The notes below the pieces were generated by a model. It was not told the DNA's origin, searched no databases, and saw nothing but the letters and a program-made list of their open reading frames with translations. Positions 52,069 through 60,361 of a DNA stretch of 64,000 bases are shown in pieces (the first letter of the stretch is position 1; every line of letters starts with the position of its first letter). The DNA is from Bacillus sonorensis NBRC 101234 = KCTC 13918 (GTDB taxonomy: Bacteria > Bacillota > Bacilli > Bacillales > Bacillaceae), in NCBI RefSeq assembly GCF_001592005.1, contig NZ_BCVZ01000004.1:62001-126000 (forward strand). Reading direction: 5' to 3'. The position numbers were made by a program, and so were the translations under genes.

Positions 52069-53358
52069 TTAAAAAATACCGTCGGTTTTTGCGCTTGCCC
52101 GGGGAATATTTTTCCCGCATTTCCTCAACAGCCGCTGATGGCGGATGTCAAGCTGGGCCGCCTCCCTTTCCGTCGGCACAAGCTTTTTGGAGCTGCACTG
52201 GCTGAGGAGATCTTCTGTGATGTGGAGCGCGGCCGGAATATCACGCTTTTGATGTTCGTAATATTTAGCAAGCTCGATGCTTGCCCGCCAGGCTGTTTTT
52301 TCATCTGCAGCGTCCCGCAGCTTTTGCCACAGTGCAGCTGCTTTTTCAAGCATGCCCTGTTTTTTATATTGAAGCGATAAATCAAATGACGCCCGGTCGG
52401 ACTGTTCAAAGGTTTTAGACTCAAGCTCTTTTAATTGAGCAGTCGCAAGTTCCGCCTCCCGGTTTGCGAGGAGCCATTTGGCCATTGCATATTTTTCATT
52501 TGCTTCCGCCGTTTTTCCGGGCGAAAGGATTTTCTTTGACAGATGGATATAAAGCGTGATCAATGAGAGGACGTCAAGCTCGTTATGGCGAAGAACGCCT
52601 TCAATTATGTCAGGACGTTCCTCCTTTAAAAAATGGAAATAGATCATCGGCGCCAAATAGCCCGGGGTATCTTCGGCTCTCTCAATGCCCAGCTCCTCTT
52701 TTTCAACCGTGCTCAAAGAGACGCGTTCGAATTTATGTTTCCACAGCCGCCGCGCGCCATGCAGCAAGTCGAAATGTCCAAAATCAGGAAGTTCCGGAAG
52801 CCTGTCGCGAATCAGCGTATGTCTCGTTTTCACCTGAGGCCAATCGAAAGCTTTGCCGTTGTAGGTGCAAAGCGATTTAATATCAACCTCGCTTAAAAAA
52901 CTGTGGTAAAGCGCGACCTCATTTCCCGGTTTGGGGAGCAGATGCTGTTTGACGACAACTTTATCATCGTAAACCCTTGCATGGCCGAGCAAAAAGATCG
53001 TGTTGCCGGCACCGCCTCCAAGCCCGGTCGTTTCAGTATCAAAGAAAAAAAGCTGGCTAGGCTGATAGCCTTTGCTGGACAAGGAATGGGTTATACCGCT
53101 GTTATTCCATGCGCCGACAACGTCATGAAGCTCGGAAAACGAATACTTCCCATGGACATGCGTCAGCGGGTAGACCACTTCGCGGATCAAACAGTAGCAT
53201 TCTTCGAACACATATGGTTTGACTCCGAACGCTGACCATTCTTTTTCAAATGACGGGACCTGTAGGGCTTGGGAAGGGGCGCCGCCTTCAGCGCCGCTTC
53301 TTTTTTCTTTATTTCCCAGGTGATGTTTATAGCGGTTCAGCTTTCTTTTTAAAGACAT
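52069..53358 (-). CDS. mrfB: Exonuclease MrfB (YprB), mitomycin-C repair
   Basis: A 429-residue protein with an RNase H-like DEDDh 3'-5' exonuclease domain (residues about 95-265): Exo I FFDTETTGLGGG, Exo II TYNGKAFDWPQ, Exo III RHNELDVLSL. The C-terminal 150 residues form TPR-like helices. In B. subtilis MrfB with helicase MrfA removes mitomycin C adducts independently of UvrABC. It follows mrfA with a six-base gap. ATG at 53358. Confidence 0.92.
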   Translation of the reverse strand: MSLKRKLNRYKHHLGNKEKRSGAEGGAPSQALQVPSFEKEWSAFGVKPYVFEECYCLIREVVYPLTHVHGKYSFSELHDVVGAWNNSGITHSLSSKGYQPSQLFFFDTETTGLGGGAGNTIFLLGHARVYDDKVVVKQHLLPKPGNEVALYHSFLSEVDIKSLCTYNGKAFDWPQVKTRHTLIRDRLPELPDFGHFDLLHGARRLWKHKFERVSLSTVEKEELGIERAEDTPGYLAPMIYFHFLKEERPDIIEGVLRHNELDVLSLITLYIHLSKKILSPGKTAEANEKYAMAKWLLANREAELATAQLKELESKTFEQSDRASFDLSLQYKKQGMLEKAAALWQKLRDAADEKTAWRASIELAKYYEHQKRDIPAALHITEDLLSQCSSKKLVPTEREAAQLDIRHQRLLRKCGKNIPRASAKTDGIF

Positions 53359-53364
53359 GTGATC

Positions 53365-55638
53365 TCAACCTTTCCAGCCATTTAAAAGGCGAAGCGCATT
53401 GTCCTTTGTCTGATTGCTTTCACCGTCGACTCCGATGCATGACGGACAGCCTGAACGGCACGGACAATTTGCAATGAGCTGATAGGCTTCACCGATAATC
53501 TCGGGCATCTGCTCATAAACTTTTTGCGATAAACCGACGCCGCCCGGATAGCGGTCATACAAAAAGATCGTCGGCTTTTCATTATGGACCGCTTTGATTT
53601 GCGGGAAGACATGCAAGTCAGACGGATCGCACATGACCTTCAGAGCGGCGACATAGCCGAGTACGTTTGCAGCGCCTAATAAAGCTTCTTCTAATTTGAT
53701 GTCATTCCAATGCTGTCTTTCTTCATCATTGACTTGAACCCAGGCCGCATTTGTATGAAGCTCTTCTTCCGGAAGGTGGATCGGACCTGAGCCGATATTT
53801 TCATGTGTTTCAAATTTTATTTTTTTGAAAATGGTCGCTTTTGCCTGGACCGTCACATCACCGAATCCGAATTGTGCGGCATCTGTTTCCTTTGTTTGGT
53901 CAATTTCAAGCACTTTCAACAAAACGGCTAGGTTTGCGTCTGTATAGTAATCGACCTTGACCTCGCGGACAAACGCTTTTTTCTCTTCCCAGTCCAGCTT
54001 TTCAACCTGGTACTGAATTCCCTGGTGCAAATAAATCGCTTCATCATGCAAAAGCGTCATCGCGCTGAACCTGTCCATCTCGCCGATGACCTTTGCTTTC
54101 TCACGTTTTGACTGGTCAATGATGACGACATTCTCCTGTGAAGCTGACCTGAGACTGATGCCGTGGGCCGGAAAAGCGTCGTTCATCCAATGGTACGTCT
54201 CTCCGCTTAAATGAAGAACCCTTTCCTCCGCCAAATATTCCAGAATATCTTCTATCTCCACACCGCCAAATGAATCGGTCCGCTTAAAAGGAAGCTCAAA
54301 AGCGGCACATTTAATATGATCGACCAGAATGACAAGGTTATCCGGGTTGATCACAGCGGTTTCGGGATTTTGCTTAAAGAAATAGTCTGGATTTTGGACA
54401 ATATACTGATCGAGCGGCGCCGAGCTTGCCACCATGACGATCAGCGCTTCATTGTGCCGTCTCCCGGCCCGTCCAGCCTGCTGCCACGCGCTTGAGATCG
54501 TTCCCGGATATCCGGTCATAATGCACGTTTGCAGCTGGCCGATGTCAACGCCGAGTTCAAGCGCGTTTGTGCTGACGACTCCTTTGATCTCCCCGCTGCG
54601 AAGCCCTTTTTCAATCATCCGCCGTTCAGTCGGCAAATATCCGCCTCTGTAGCCTTGAATCGCATGGGCGCCGACAATCGGCTTCATCACGTCTTGAAGG
54701 TACGTTAAAATAATTTCAACCCTCACCCTGCTTCTCGCAAAGACAATCGTTTGAATCTGATTTTTCAAAAATTCGGAAGCCAGCTTCCTGACCTCAAGCG
54801 TAGCGCTTTTTCTTATATTAAGCGCATGGTTGACAATCGGAGGATTATAAAATAAAAAGTGCTTTCTCCCCGAAGGCGCGCCATTATTTGAAATTAAATG
54901 CATCGGCTGTCCCGTCAGCGTCTCTGCAAGCTCCAAAGGATTGGCGATCGTCGCCGAAGTGCAGATGAACTGCGGCCTGCTGCCGTAAAATTCACATATG
55001 CGCAGCAGACGTCTGATGACATTTGCAACATGGCTGCCGAAAACGCCCCTGTAAACGTGAAGCTCGTCGATAACGATGTACTTCAAGTTTTCAAACAGGG
55101 AAACCCATTTTGTATGATGAGGCAGAATGGCCGAATGAAGCATATCCGGATTTGTGATCACAATATGGCCCGCTTTTCTGACCTTCTGCCTGATGGCCGG
55201 CGATGTATCGCCGTCATATGTATAGCAATTGATCGATGCGCCAATCTCCTCGATCAGTTCATTAAGCTCGCTTTTTTGATCCTGTGATAATGCCTTTGTC
55301 GGAAAAAGATATAATGCCCTTGCATCAGAGTCCTCGGTAATCCGCTGAATAACGGGCAGGTTGTAGCAAAGCGTTTTTCCCGATGCAGTCGGCGTCACAA
55401 GTGTTACATTTCTGCCGTTTGCGCTGTGCAGAAACGCTTCAGCCTGGTGGGAGTAGAGCTTTTCAATCCCTCTGCGCCGCAGCGCCTGAACGAGTTTTTC
55501 GTTCAACCGTTCCGGAAAATCTCGGTAGTCCGCATCTTTTTTTTCGATTGTATGCCAATGAACGATTTGTTTGCTGAAAGTCTGGTCTTCTTTCAGAAAC
55601 TGAATCATCTCTGTCAAATTTCGTTTTTGAAACAACAC
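53365..55638 (-). CDS. mrfA: DEAD/DEAH helicase MrfA (YprA)
   Basis: About 757 residues, superfamily 2 helicase. Walker A TPTASGKTLCYNL (about 84), DEAH box VIDELHVYRG (DELH, about 190), motif VI QQAGRAGRRHNEALI (about 392). The C-terminal domain DUF1998 has the four-cysteine metal cluster CPCRSGCPSCIG (about 732). Partner of MrfB in mitomycin repair. The start is the GTG at 55638, eight bases after GGAG; the GTG at 55644 is the other option. Confidence 0.93.
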   Translation of the reverse strand: MLFQKRNLTEMIQFLKEDQTFSKQIVHWHTIEKKDADYRDFPERLNEKLVQALRRRGIEKLYSHQAEAFLHSANGRNVTLVTPTASGKTLCYNLPVIQRITEDSDARALYLFPTKALSQDQKSELNELIEEIGASINCYTYDGDTSPAIRQKVRKAGHIVITNPDMLHSAILPHHTKWVSLFENLKYIVIDELHVYRGVFGSHVANVIRRLLRICEFYGSRPQFICTSATIANPLELAETLTGQPMHLISNNGAPSGRKHFLFYNPPIVNHALNIRKSATLEVRKLASEFLKNQIQTIVFARSRVRVEIILTYLQDVMKPIVGAHAIQGYRGGYLPTERRMIEKGLRSGEIKGVVSTNALELGVDIGQLQTCIMTGYPGTISSAWQQAGRAGRRHNEALIVMVASSAPLDQYIVQNPDYFFKQNPETAVINPDNLVILVDHIKCAAFELPFKRTDSFGGVEIEDILEYLAEERVLHLSGETYHWMNDAFPAHGISLRSASQENVVIIDQSKREKAKVIGEMDRFSAMTLLHDEAIYLHQGIQYQVEKLDWEEKKAFVREVKVDYYTDANLAVLLKVLEIDQTKETDAAQFGFGDVTVQAKATIFKKIKFETHENIGSGPIHLPEEELHTNAAWVQVNDEERQHWNDIKLEEALLGAANVLGYVAALKVMCDPSDLHVFPQIKAVHNEKPTIFLYDRYPGGVGLSQKVYEQMPEIIGEAYQLIANCPCRSGCPSCIGVDGESNQTKDNALRLLNGWKG

Positions 55639-55704
55639 TGTCACCTCTCCACTACCTATTTTAGCGAATGTCCGTTCGTTCTGAAAGAGGTGAATATCAT
55701 CAAA

Positions 55705-55734
55705 AAAAGCAGAGAACGGCTCCCTGCTTTTTCA
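55705..55734 (-). terminator. Terminator after ypqE
   Basis: AAAAGCAGGGAGCC / GTTCTCTGCTTTT stem (one bulge) then T run on the minus strand. Confidence 0.82.
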
Positions 55735-56241
55735 TCACTTGACTTTCAGCTCCATAAGCTTTGTCTGGCTTTTTTTCGCCGCTCCCTCTTCATGCTTTGT
55801 GACCCGCTCCACCGCATCGCCGTTCATAATGACGATCGGAGTAACCGTGCTGCTCGCTTTTTCTTTGATCAGCTCTAGATCGCATGTAATTAAAGGGTCT
55901 CCGACTTTTACTTTGTCGCCTTCTTTGACATGGGCGGTAAAGCCTTCCCCTTCCATGCTCACCGTTTCCAGCCCGATATGGATTAAAAGCTCCACTCCGG
56001 ACAATGAACGGATGCCGATGGCATGCTTCGTATGGAACAGCTGAATCACTTCCCCGTCTACAGGTGATACGATTTCGCCGCTGGAAGGCTCTACAGCCAT
56101 TCCGTCACCCATCATTTTTTGAGAAAAAACGGGATCCGGCACTTTTGATAGATCGATTACTTGTCCGTCAACCGGTGAAAAAACGGTTTCTTCTTTCACT
56201 TCATCCTGTTTATGACCAATACCGAACAATTTTTTCAGCAA
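55735..56241 (-). CDS. ypqE: PTS glucose-type EIIA protein YpqE
   Basis: A 168-residue EIIA of the glucose family (Crr-like). The phosphorylated His is in [17 protein letters not shown] (about 93), with the other active-site His in FHTKHAIG (about 78); [18 protein letters not shown] is the N-terminal end of the barrel. A stand-alone EIIA that can hand phosphate from HPr to sugar permeases lacking their own IIA. Start is the TTG at 56241, ten bases after GGAG. It lies upstream of mrfA on the same strand. Confidence 0.92.
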   Translation of the reverse strand: MLKKLFGIGHKQDEVKEETVFSPVDGQVIDLSKVPDPVFSQKMMGDGMAVEPSSGEIVSPVDGEVIQLFHTKHAIGIRSLSGVELLIHIGLETVSMEGEGFTAHVKEGDKVKVGDPLITCDLELIKEKASSTVTPIVIMNGDAVERVTKHEEGAAKKSQTKLMELKVK

Positions 56242-56414
56242 AGCAATTGGGCTCCTTTCAAATACGCCTCTTTATGTAGCTTTAAAAGAGGAACAATTTT
56301 AATCAAAACTACGGATTCCCCACTATTTAACCATACTTTCAAATTCCCATCAATCGATAACCATATCAATTGCCCCTGCATAAGCTGAAAGTAAAAAATC
56401 CGAGGTGACAGTGA

Positions 56415-56834
56415 ATGGATCCAAAAGAGCATGATGATCACTCTCTCAGCAAAAAAGACGAATTTCAAGAAGCGGTTGAACAATTATTTTATGCCTCTCC
56501 TTTTCATGAAATCTTAAATTCATTTCAAAAAATCATATCTGATCAGCTGCAGCATTCAAGCATTTCGATGAACCTCACAGAAAAAAACGGAGAGCTTCAA
56601 ATCGACATTACCGTCCCCGAATCGTTTCAAAATGGCGATATTATGATTGAAGCCAAGTCGCGGTATTTGCACATCGCCTTAAAAGAAGAAACAAAAGGCG
56701 GAAATTCACAATCATTTTCAAGCCTGTCAAGAACAATCCTGCTCCCATACCCCGTGCGTGAAGAAACGATGAAGACATCATGGAACCGGAACGTTCTGAC
56801 CGTTTCTTTTCCGGCGCAAAAAAAGCATGAATGA
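56415..56834 (+). CDS. ypqA: Hsp20/alpha-crystallin-like spore protein YpqA
   Basis: A 139-residue protein whose last 90 residues look like a small heat-shock protein domain: NGELQIDITVPESFQNGDIMIEAKSRYLHIAL, then the C-terminal strand WNRNVLTVSFPA (matching the GVLTVxxP motif of sHsps). The N-terminal 40 residues are acidic. GAGGTG precedes the ATG at 56415. Monocistronic, divergent from ypqE. B. subtilis YpqA has the same size; role unknown. Confidence 0.8.
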   Translation: MDPKEHDDHSLSKKDEFQEAVEQLFYASPFHEILNSFQKIISDQLQHSSISMNLTEKNGELQIDITVPESFQNGDIMIEAKSRYLHIALKEETKGGNSQSFSSLSRTILLPYPVREETMKTSWNRNVLTVSFPAQKKHE

Positions 56835-56855
56835 CGATCATCCATGCTTTTTTTA
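56820..56855. terminator. Bidirectional terminator, ypqA / yppG
   Basis: AAAGCATGAATG...CATCCATGCTTT stem with A and T runs, overlapping both stops. Confidence 0.85.
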
Positions 56856-57296
56856 TTTAAAAAACCCTATAAAACCTTTAGCAAGCGATCCCACCTGGTT
56901 GACGGCGCTCACCATTTGGCCGGCTGTATCCATCATCTTATTAAAGTCAAACTGGCCGTTCTTTTTCTTAAACTGTGACAGGAAGCCCTGAAATTGGGAA
57001 GGCTGATGGAGGTTGGGCCTTGGCAGCGGATACGGATTCGGATAAGGAAATGGCTGAACTTGCTGGACAGGCTGCTGATAGGCTGAAAATGGGGCGATCT
57101 GTTGCTGCACCGGCTGAAAAAAAGCTGGTGAAGATTGAAACCCGCTGCCTCCCGGCTGGGCATACTGGGCCTGTTCATGGCCGTAGTCATGAGGAGCAGG
57201 CTGATAAGACGGGTGCCCATGGGAATACGGGTAACCCGGATAATATAAATGCTGATCGGAATAAGGAAATCTGGTGGCGGCTCTCCTTTCTTCCAT
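56853..57296 (-). CDS. yppG: Spore coat protein YppG
   Basis: A 147-residue Pro/Gln/Tyr/His-rich protein: an N-terminal disordered half ([18 protein letters not shown]) and a C-terminal domain [20 protein letters not shown]...[11 protein letters not shown]. The composition and the GQFDxNKMxxTAGQM tail mark the YppG spore-coat family. AAGGAGA lies eight bases before the ATG at 57296. Divergent from yppF. Low complexity and probably unstructured until assembled. Confidence 0.85.
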   Translation of the reverse strand: MEERRAATRFPYSDQHLYYPGYPYSHGHPSYQPAPHDYGHEQAQYAQPGGSGFQSSPAFFQPVQQQIAPFSAYQQPVQQVQPFPYPNPYPLPRPNLHQPSQFQGFLSQFKKKNGQFDFNKMMDTAGQMVSAVNQVGSLAKGFIGFFK

Positions 57297-57430
57297 CTTT
57301 CATCTCTCCTTCTGGCGCCCTTTTTCTATCATCGTATGACATGAATGCCTATCCCGTTCCAAAGCAATTGTCACAAATTTGTCAAAAAGTGTCGAAAGAT
57401 TTAATTTTTGAAAAACAGAAAAAAGTCGAA

Positions 57431-57459
57431 TTGTTATGGTACTATATTATTACTATAGA
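57431..57459 (+). promoter_or_regulatory. yppF sigma-A promoter
   Basis: TTGTTA (57431-57436), exact 17-base spacer, TATAGA (57454-57459); about 20 bases before the yppF start. Confidence 0.7.
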
Positions 57460-57477
57460 TGAGAGGGGATGCGACAT

Positions 57478-57678
57478 TTGAACGTATCATACTTAAGAAA
57501 TTGTTTTGCCGAGATGAAGCAGTACGAGACAGACTGTATGAATAAGCTGATGGATTTTGCTAAGTTTTTATACATTCAGGGGCATCTGACATTAAACGAA
57601 TTTCGCACAAGTATGAAAGTTCTTGAAGCGAATGGAGCACAGCATCCTGCTTACGATTTACATGCGGACGCCAATTGA
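57478..57678 (+). CDS. yppF: YppF-like small protein
   Basis: A 66-residue helical protein (RNCFAEMKQYETDCMNKLMD, then FAKFLYIQGHLTLNEFR). It starts at the TTG at 57478, nine bases after GGGG; the ATG at 57469 touches the ribosome site. Same size and place as B. subtilis YppF. Monocistronic with a good promoter and terminator. Function unknown. Confidence 0.78.
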   Translation: MNVSYLRNCFAEMKQYETDCMNKLMDFAKFLYIQGHLTLNEFRTSMKVLEANGAQHPAYDLHADAN

Positions 57679-57680
57679 CC

Positions 57681-57714
57681 AAAAGGAGACGCGGGCTAAT
57701 CCCGGTCTCCTTTT
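57681..57714. terminator. Bidirectional terminator, yppF / yppE
   Basis: AAAAGGAGAC...GTCTCCTTTTT stem with GGG/CCC core and A/T tails on both sides. Confidence 0.88.
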
Positions 57715-58070
57715 TGTATGTCGTCTTCCATGTTTTTCAGCGTGTAAAGCACAGATTCCGTCAAATCTTTAAAACGCTTTTTATGAATTTTACAGAAATA
57801 GGACTGCATCACGATTTCATTCAGGTTTTCCTCGACTGAACGGAGCTGCTCTTCATAAATATATTTTGGATGATATTCCTTTACATAGGCCAGACTGTCG
57901 CTCAGCCAGCTTTTCACAGCCTGTTCGCATTGGTCGGCAGCCGGTTTGACAACCTTGAAGAAATCATGCTCTGCACCTTCCTCCCTGCCCTTTTGATATC
58001 GTTTATAAGCTTCATTTGCCAGGCGGATGAGTTCCCGTGTCTGAACAAGAAGAGATTGTGTATCCAACAT
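57696..58070 (-). CDS. yppE: YppE helical-bundle protein
   Basis: A 124-residue all-helical protein (QTRELIRLANEAYKRYQKGR; later RSVEENLNEIVMQSYFCKIH). It matches YppE, whose structure is a helical bundle with no known activity. Start is the ATG at 58070 after GAGGTGAAC, a perfect site; earlier in-frame Met codons lack one. Shares direction with yppD upstream. Confidence 0.82.
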   Translation of the reverse strand: MLDTQSLLVQTRELIRLANEAYKRYQKGREEGAEHDFFKVVKPAADQCEQAVKSWLSDSLAYVKEYHPKYIYEEQLRSVEENLNEIVMQSYFCKIHKKRFKDLTESVLYTLKNMEDDIQKGDRD

Positions 58071-58134
58071 GTTCACCTCGGGTTTATCGTACCAGACAGA
58101 CCGGGTAAACACAACGAATTCGAGCTCCGTAAGG

Positions 58135-58362
58135 CTAAGCGGATTCCCCGTGGCGATTCATCCCCATCATCGTACTGTTTAAGCAGGATGACAGCTCATT
58201 CAGTTCTCGTTCAATGAGGTCAAGCCGTTCCTTCCATACAGCGCCTTTTTCGGCTTTTTCCCTTATGATGGCTCCGGTCAGCTTGATTTCCGCTGATTTC
58301 AGCTCTGTTTCCGTTTCCAAAAGCATTTGAAGGACAACCTCTTTTTTTACAAATCCGCTCAT
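58135..58362 (-). CDS. yppD: YppD small protein
   Basis: A 75-residue helical, charged protein (VVLQMLLETETELKSAEIKL; ends NSTMMGMNRHGESA). AAAGGAGG stands seven bases before the ATG at 58362. Upstream of yppE with a 64-base gap. Same size as B. subtilis YppD, function unknown. Confidence 0.78.
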   Translation of the reverse strand: MSGFVKKEVVLQMLLETETELKSAEIKLTGAIIREKAEKGAVWKERLDLIERELNELSSCLNSTMMGMNRHGESA

Positions 58363-58559
58363 TTGCCTACCTCCTTTTTGATCGCTTTCTATGCTTTCTT
58401 CCTTTCAGCCGTCCATTCCTTTACGGCTGACAAAACTAGAAGGAAACCGTCAAAGAAAGTGAATTTCCCTCCGATCGGCGCCGTTTCGACAGCGCCTCCC
58501 GAAAAATTGTATGAACGGGGCTGTTTATGCAAAATCTAAAGGTCAAGGAGGTGCCTGCT

Positions 58560-58664
58560 GTGGAAAACAATAAAAAGAAATCCCCGGCTAAATCAAAACC
58601 GGATGCAAAACAGGCAGATCAATTGGATAAAAAATTAGGCGGACCAAACCGTCCGTCCACTTAA
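58560..58664 (+). CDS. sspM: Minor small acid-soluble spore protein SspM
   Basis: A 34-residue basic protein ending in LDKKLGGPNRPST, the SspM signature, and the same length as the B. subtilis protein. It begins MENNKKKSPAKSKPDAKQ. Start is the GTG at 58560, eight bases after AAGGAGGTG. Forespore specific in B. subtilis, not needed for resistance. A terminator follows. Confidence 0.92.
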   Translation: MENNKKKSPAKSKPDAKQADQLDKKLGGPNRPST

Positions 58665-58688
58665 AAAGCAAGGGCTCCTTGCTTTTTT
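58663..58688. terminator. Bidirectional terminator, sspM / yppC
   Basis: AAAAAGCAAGG-GCT-CCTTGCTTTTTT; symmetrical tails. Confidence 0.88.
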
Positions 58689-59654
58689 TCATTTCCAGCT
58701 CTTTTTCAGCCAGTTTTCCAGCGAGAACACAGCCCGCAGCTGCCGCCTTTTATGAAAATACCATTCCGTTAATTCAATCGTTTCCGGCAGCTTTTCGTCT
58801 TCAAACAACCCCTCCATATTTTCCCCGTGAAACCAATCGGTTTTTACTCCGTCTAATGAATGGGCAATGACGGGAAAGCATGTTCTCAAAAATGGCGAGG
58901 ACCTGCTCATAGCCCCGGCCCAGCGCTCCATATCAAAGCGCGAACCGGTATGCGGAACATAGGTTGTGAAATGGAAGAAGAAAGGAAACAGCTCAGGCCT
59001 GAACAACAGCTGGCTTAATTGTTTGCCAAGCTTGATTCTTTCTTTTAGACTTGTAAACCGTTTGACCGACACGCCGTAAAAAACGCCTTCAACCGTCGGA
59101 AAAATCACGGTATTGAAATGAAACCATTCACATACCTGAAAAGGAATCGTGTGAAAAACATTCTTTTTAAACAGAGGATTTTGTATAATAGGAGTTTGGA
59201 TAGTGTTTTGTTCATTGATAATAAGAGCATACATGAGCCGCTTCTGATCCCGCTCATGCCAAAACCGCTCCCATTCCGCTTCCATAAACGAAGAAACGCC
59301 TAAAGCGGGAAGCAAATGAAAAAGAGGCTTTTCGAACTGCTTGGACAACTGATATAAAAGAAGCTGCGGATATGCGTCGGAAAAAATAAGCCAGTTTGCC
59401 CTTTCATACGTCAGAAACAGCCATTTCTGCTGGGCATCTGATAACCCGGGCCCAAACAGGCTCCCTTTTAAATCAGTCATCGACCAGCCGGCATTCCGGG
59501 AAACAAACGATGCCAGAAGCGCCCACTTGATCTCCGGATGACGGTCGAAGTATTTTTTGTAGGCATTGGTCCGCGAGATATTATCTTTATTCAGTTTTCC
59601 GGTCAGCTCTTGAATATAGCGCGTCAGCTCCTTCCAGGAGATTGTGTTGCCCAA
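58689..59654 (-). CDS. yppC: YppC (DUF2515) protein
   Basis: A 321-residue protein of unknown function. It contains [26 protein letters not shown] near residue 33 (given as a description), many aromatic residues, and [20 protein letters not shown] around 235; no transmembrane helix or catalytic motif stands out. Start is a TTG at 59654 with a weak GGAAGTGA site upstream. It overlaps the region just before recU and is divergent from it. Conserved beside recU in Bacillus. Confidence 0.78.
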   Translation of the reverse strand: MGNTISWKELTRYIQELTGKLNKDNISRTNAYKKYFDRHPEIKWALLASFVSRNAGWSMTDLKGSLFGPGLSDAQQKWLFLTYERANWLIFSDAYPQLLLYQLSKQFEKPLFHLLPALGVSSFMEAEWERFWHERDQKRLMYALIINEQNTIQTPIIQNPLFKKNVFHTIPFQVCEWFHFNTVIFPTVEGVFYGVSVKRFTSLKERIKLGKQLSQLLFRPELFPFFFHFTTYVPHTGSRFDMERWAGAMSRSSPFLRTCFPVIAHSLDGVKTDWFHGENMEGLFEDEKLPETIELTEWYFHKRRQLRAVFSLENWLKKSWK

Positions 59655-59707
59655 GTCAGGTCACTTCCGTTTGTTTCCAGATTTTTTTAAAAAGGAGGAT
59701 GAAGAAA

Positions 59708-60304
59708 GTGATTCGCTATCCGAACGGTAAAACCTATCAGCCGAAACCAACTGCCTCATCCTTAAATAAAAAGACGTCGTACAGCAATCGCGGAATGACC
59801 CTCGAAGATGATTTGAATGAAACGAATATATATTATCTAAATCATTCCATTGCGGTCATCCATAAAAAACCGACCCCTGTGCAGATCGTACAAGTCGATT
59901 ATCCGAAGCGAAGCGCCGCTGTCATAAAAGAAGCGTATTTCAAACAATCGTCAACGACAGATTACAATGGGGTTTATAAAGGGCGCTACATCGATTTTGA
60001 AGCGAAAGAAACAAAAAGCCGTACATCCTTCCCCTTGCAGAATTTCCACGACCATCAGATTAAGCATATGAAACAGGTCGTGGCGCAAGGCGGCATTTGC
60101 TTTGTTATTATATCCGCATTTGGAGAAATTTATTTTCTGGAAGCTGAAAAATTGTTTGGTTTCTGGGAAAGGAAACAGCAAAACGGCAGAAAATCGATCA
60201 GAAAAGATGAGCTTGAAGAAGCCGCTCACTCCATTTCGCTTGGATATGCGCCAAGAATTGATTATATTAAAGTTATTGACCAGTTGTATTTTTCGCCATC
60301 ATAA
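59708..60304 (+). CDS. recU: Holliday junction resolvase RecU
   Basis: A 198-residue type II restriction-fold resolvase. The catalytic core residues are visible: GMTLEDDLN (about 32), [19 protein letters not shown] (Asp and the E-x-K pair, about 90-108), and FHDHQIKHM. Start is the GTG at 59708, nine bases after AAGGAGG, giving MIRYPNGKT as in B. subtilis; the ATG at 59699 touches the ribosome site. Cotranscribed with ponA (57-base gap), as in other Bacillus. Confidence 0.95.
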   Translation: MIRYPNGKTYQPKPTASSLNKKTSYSNRGMTLEDDLNETNIYYLNHSIAVIHKKPTPVQIVQVDYPKRSAAVIKEAYFKQSSTTDYNGVYKGRYIDFEAKETKSRTSFPLQNFHDHQIKHMKQVVAQGGICFVIISAFGEIYFLEAEKLFGFWERKQQNGRKSIRKDELEEAAHSISLGYAPRIDYIKVIDQLYFSPS

Positions 60305-60361
60305 ATTATGATTTTAAAGTCATGTGAGCGGAAAGGTTTAACTACGAAAGGTTGAGATGTT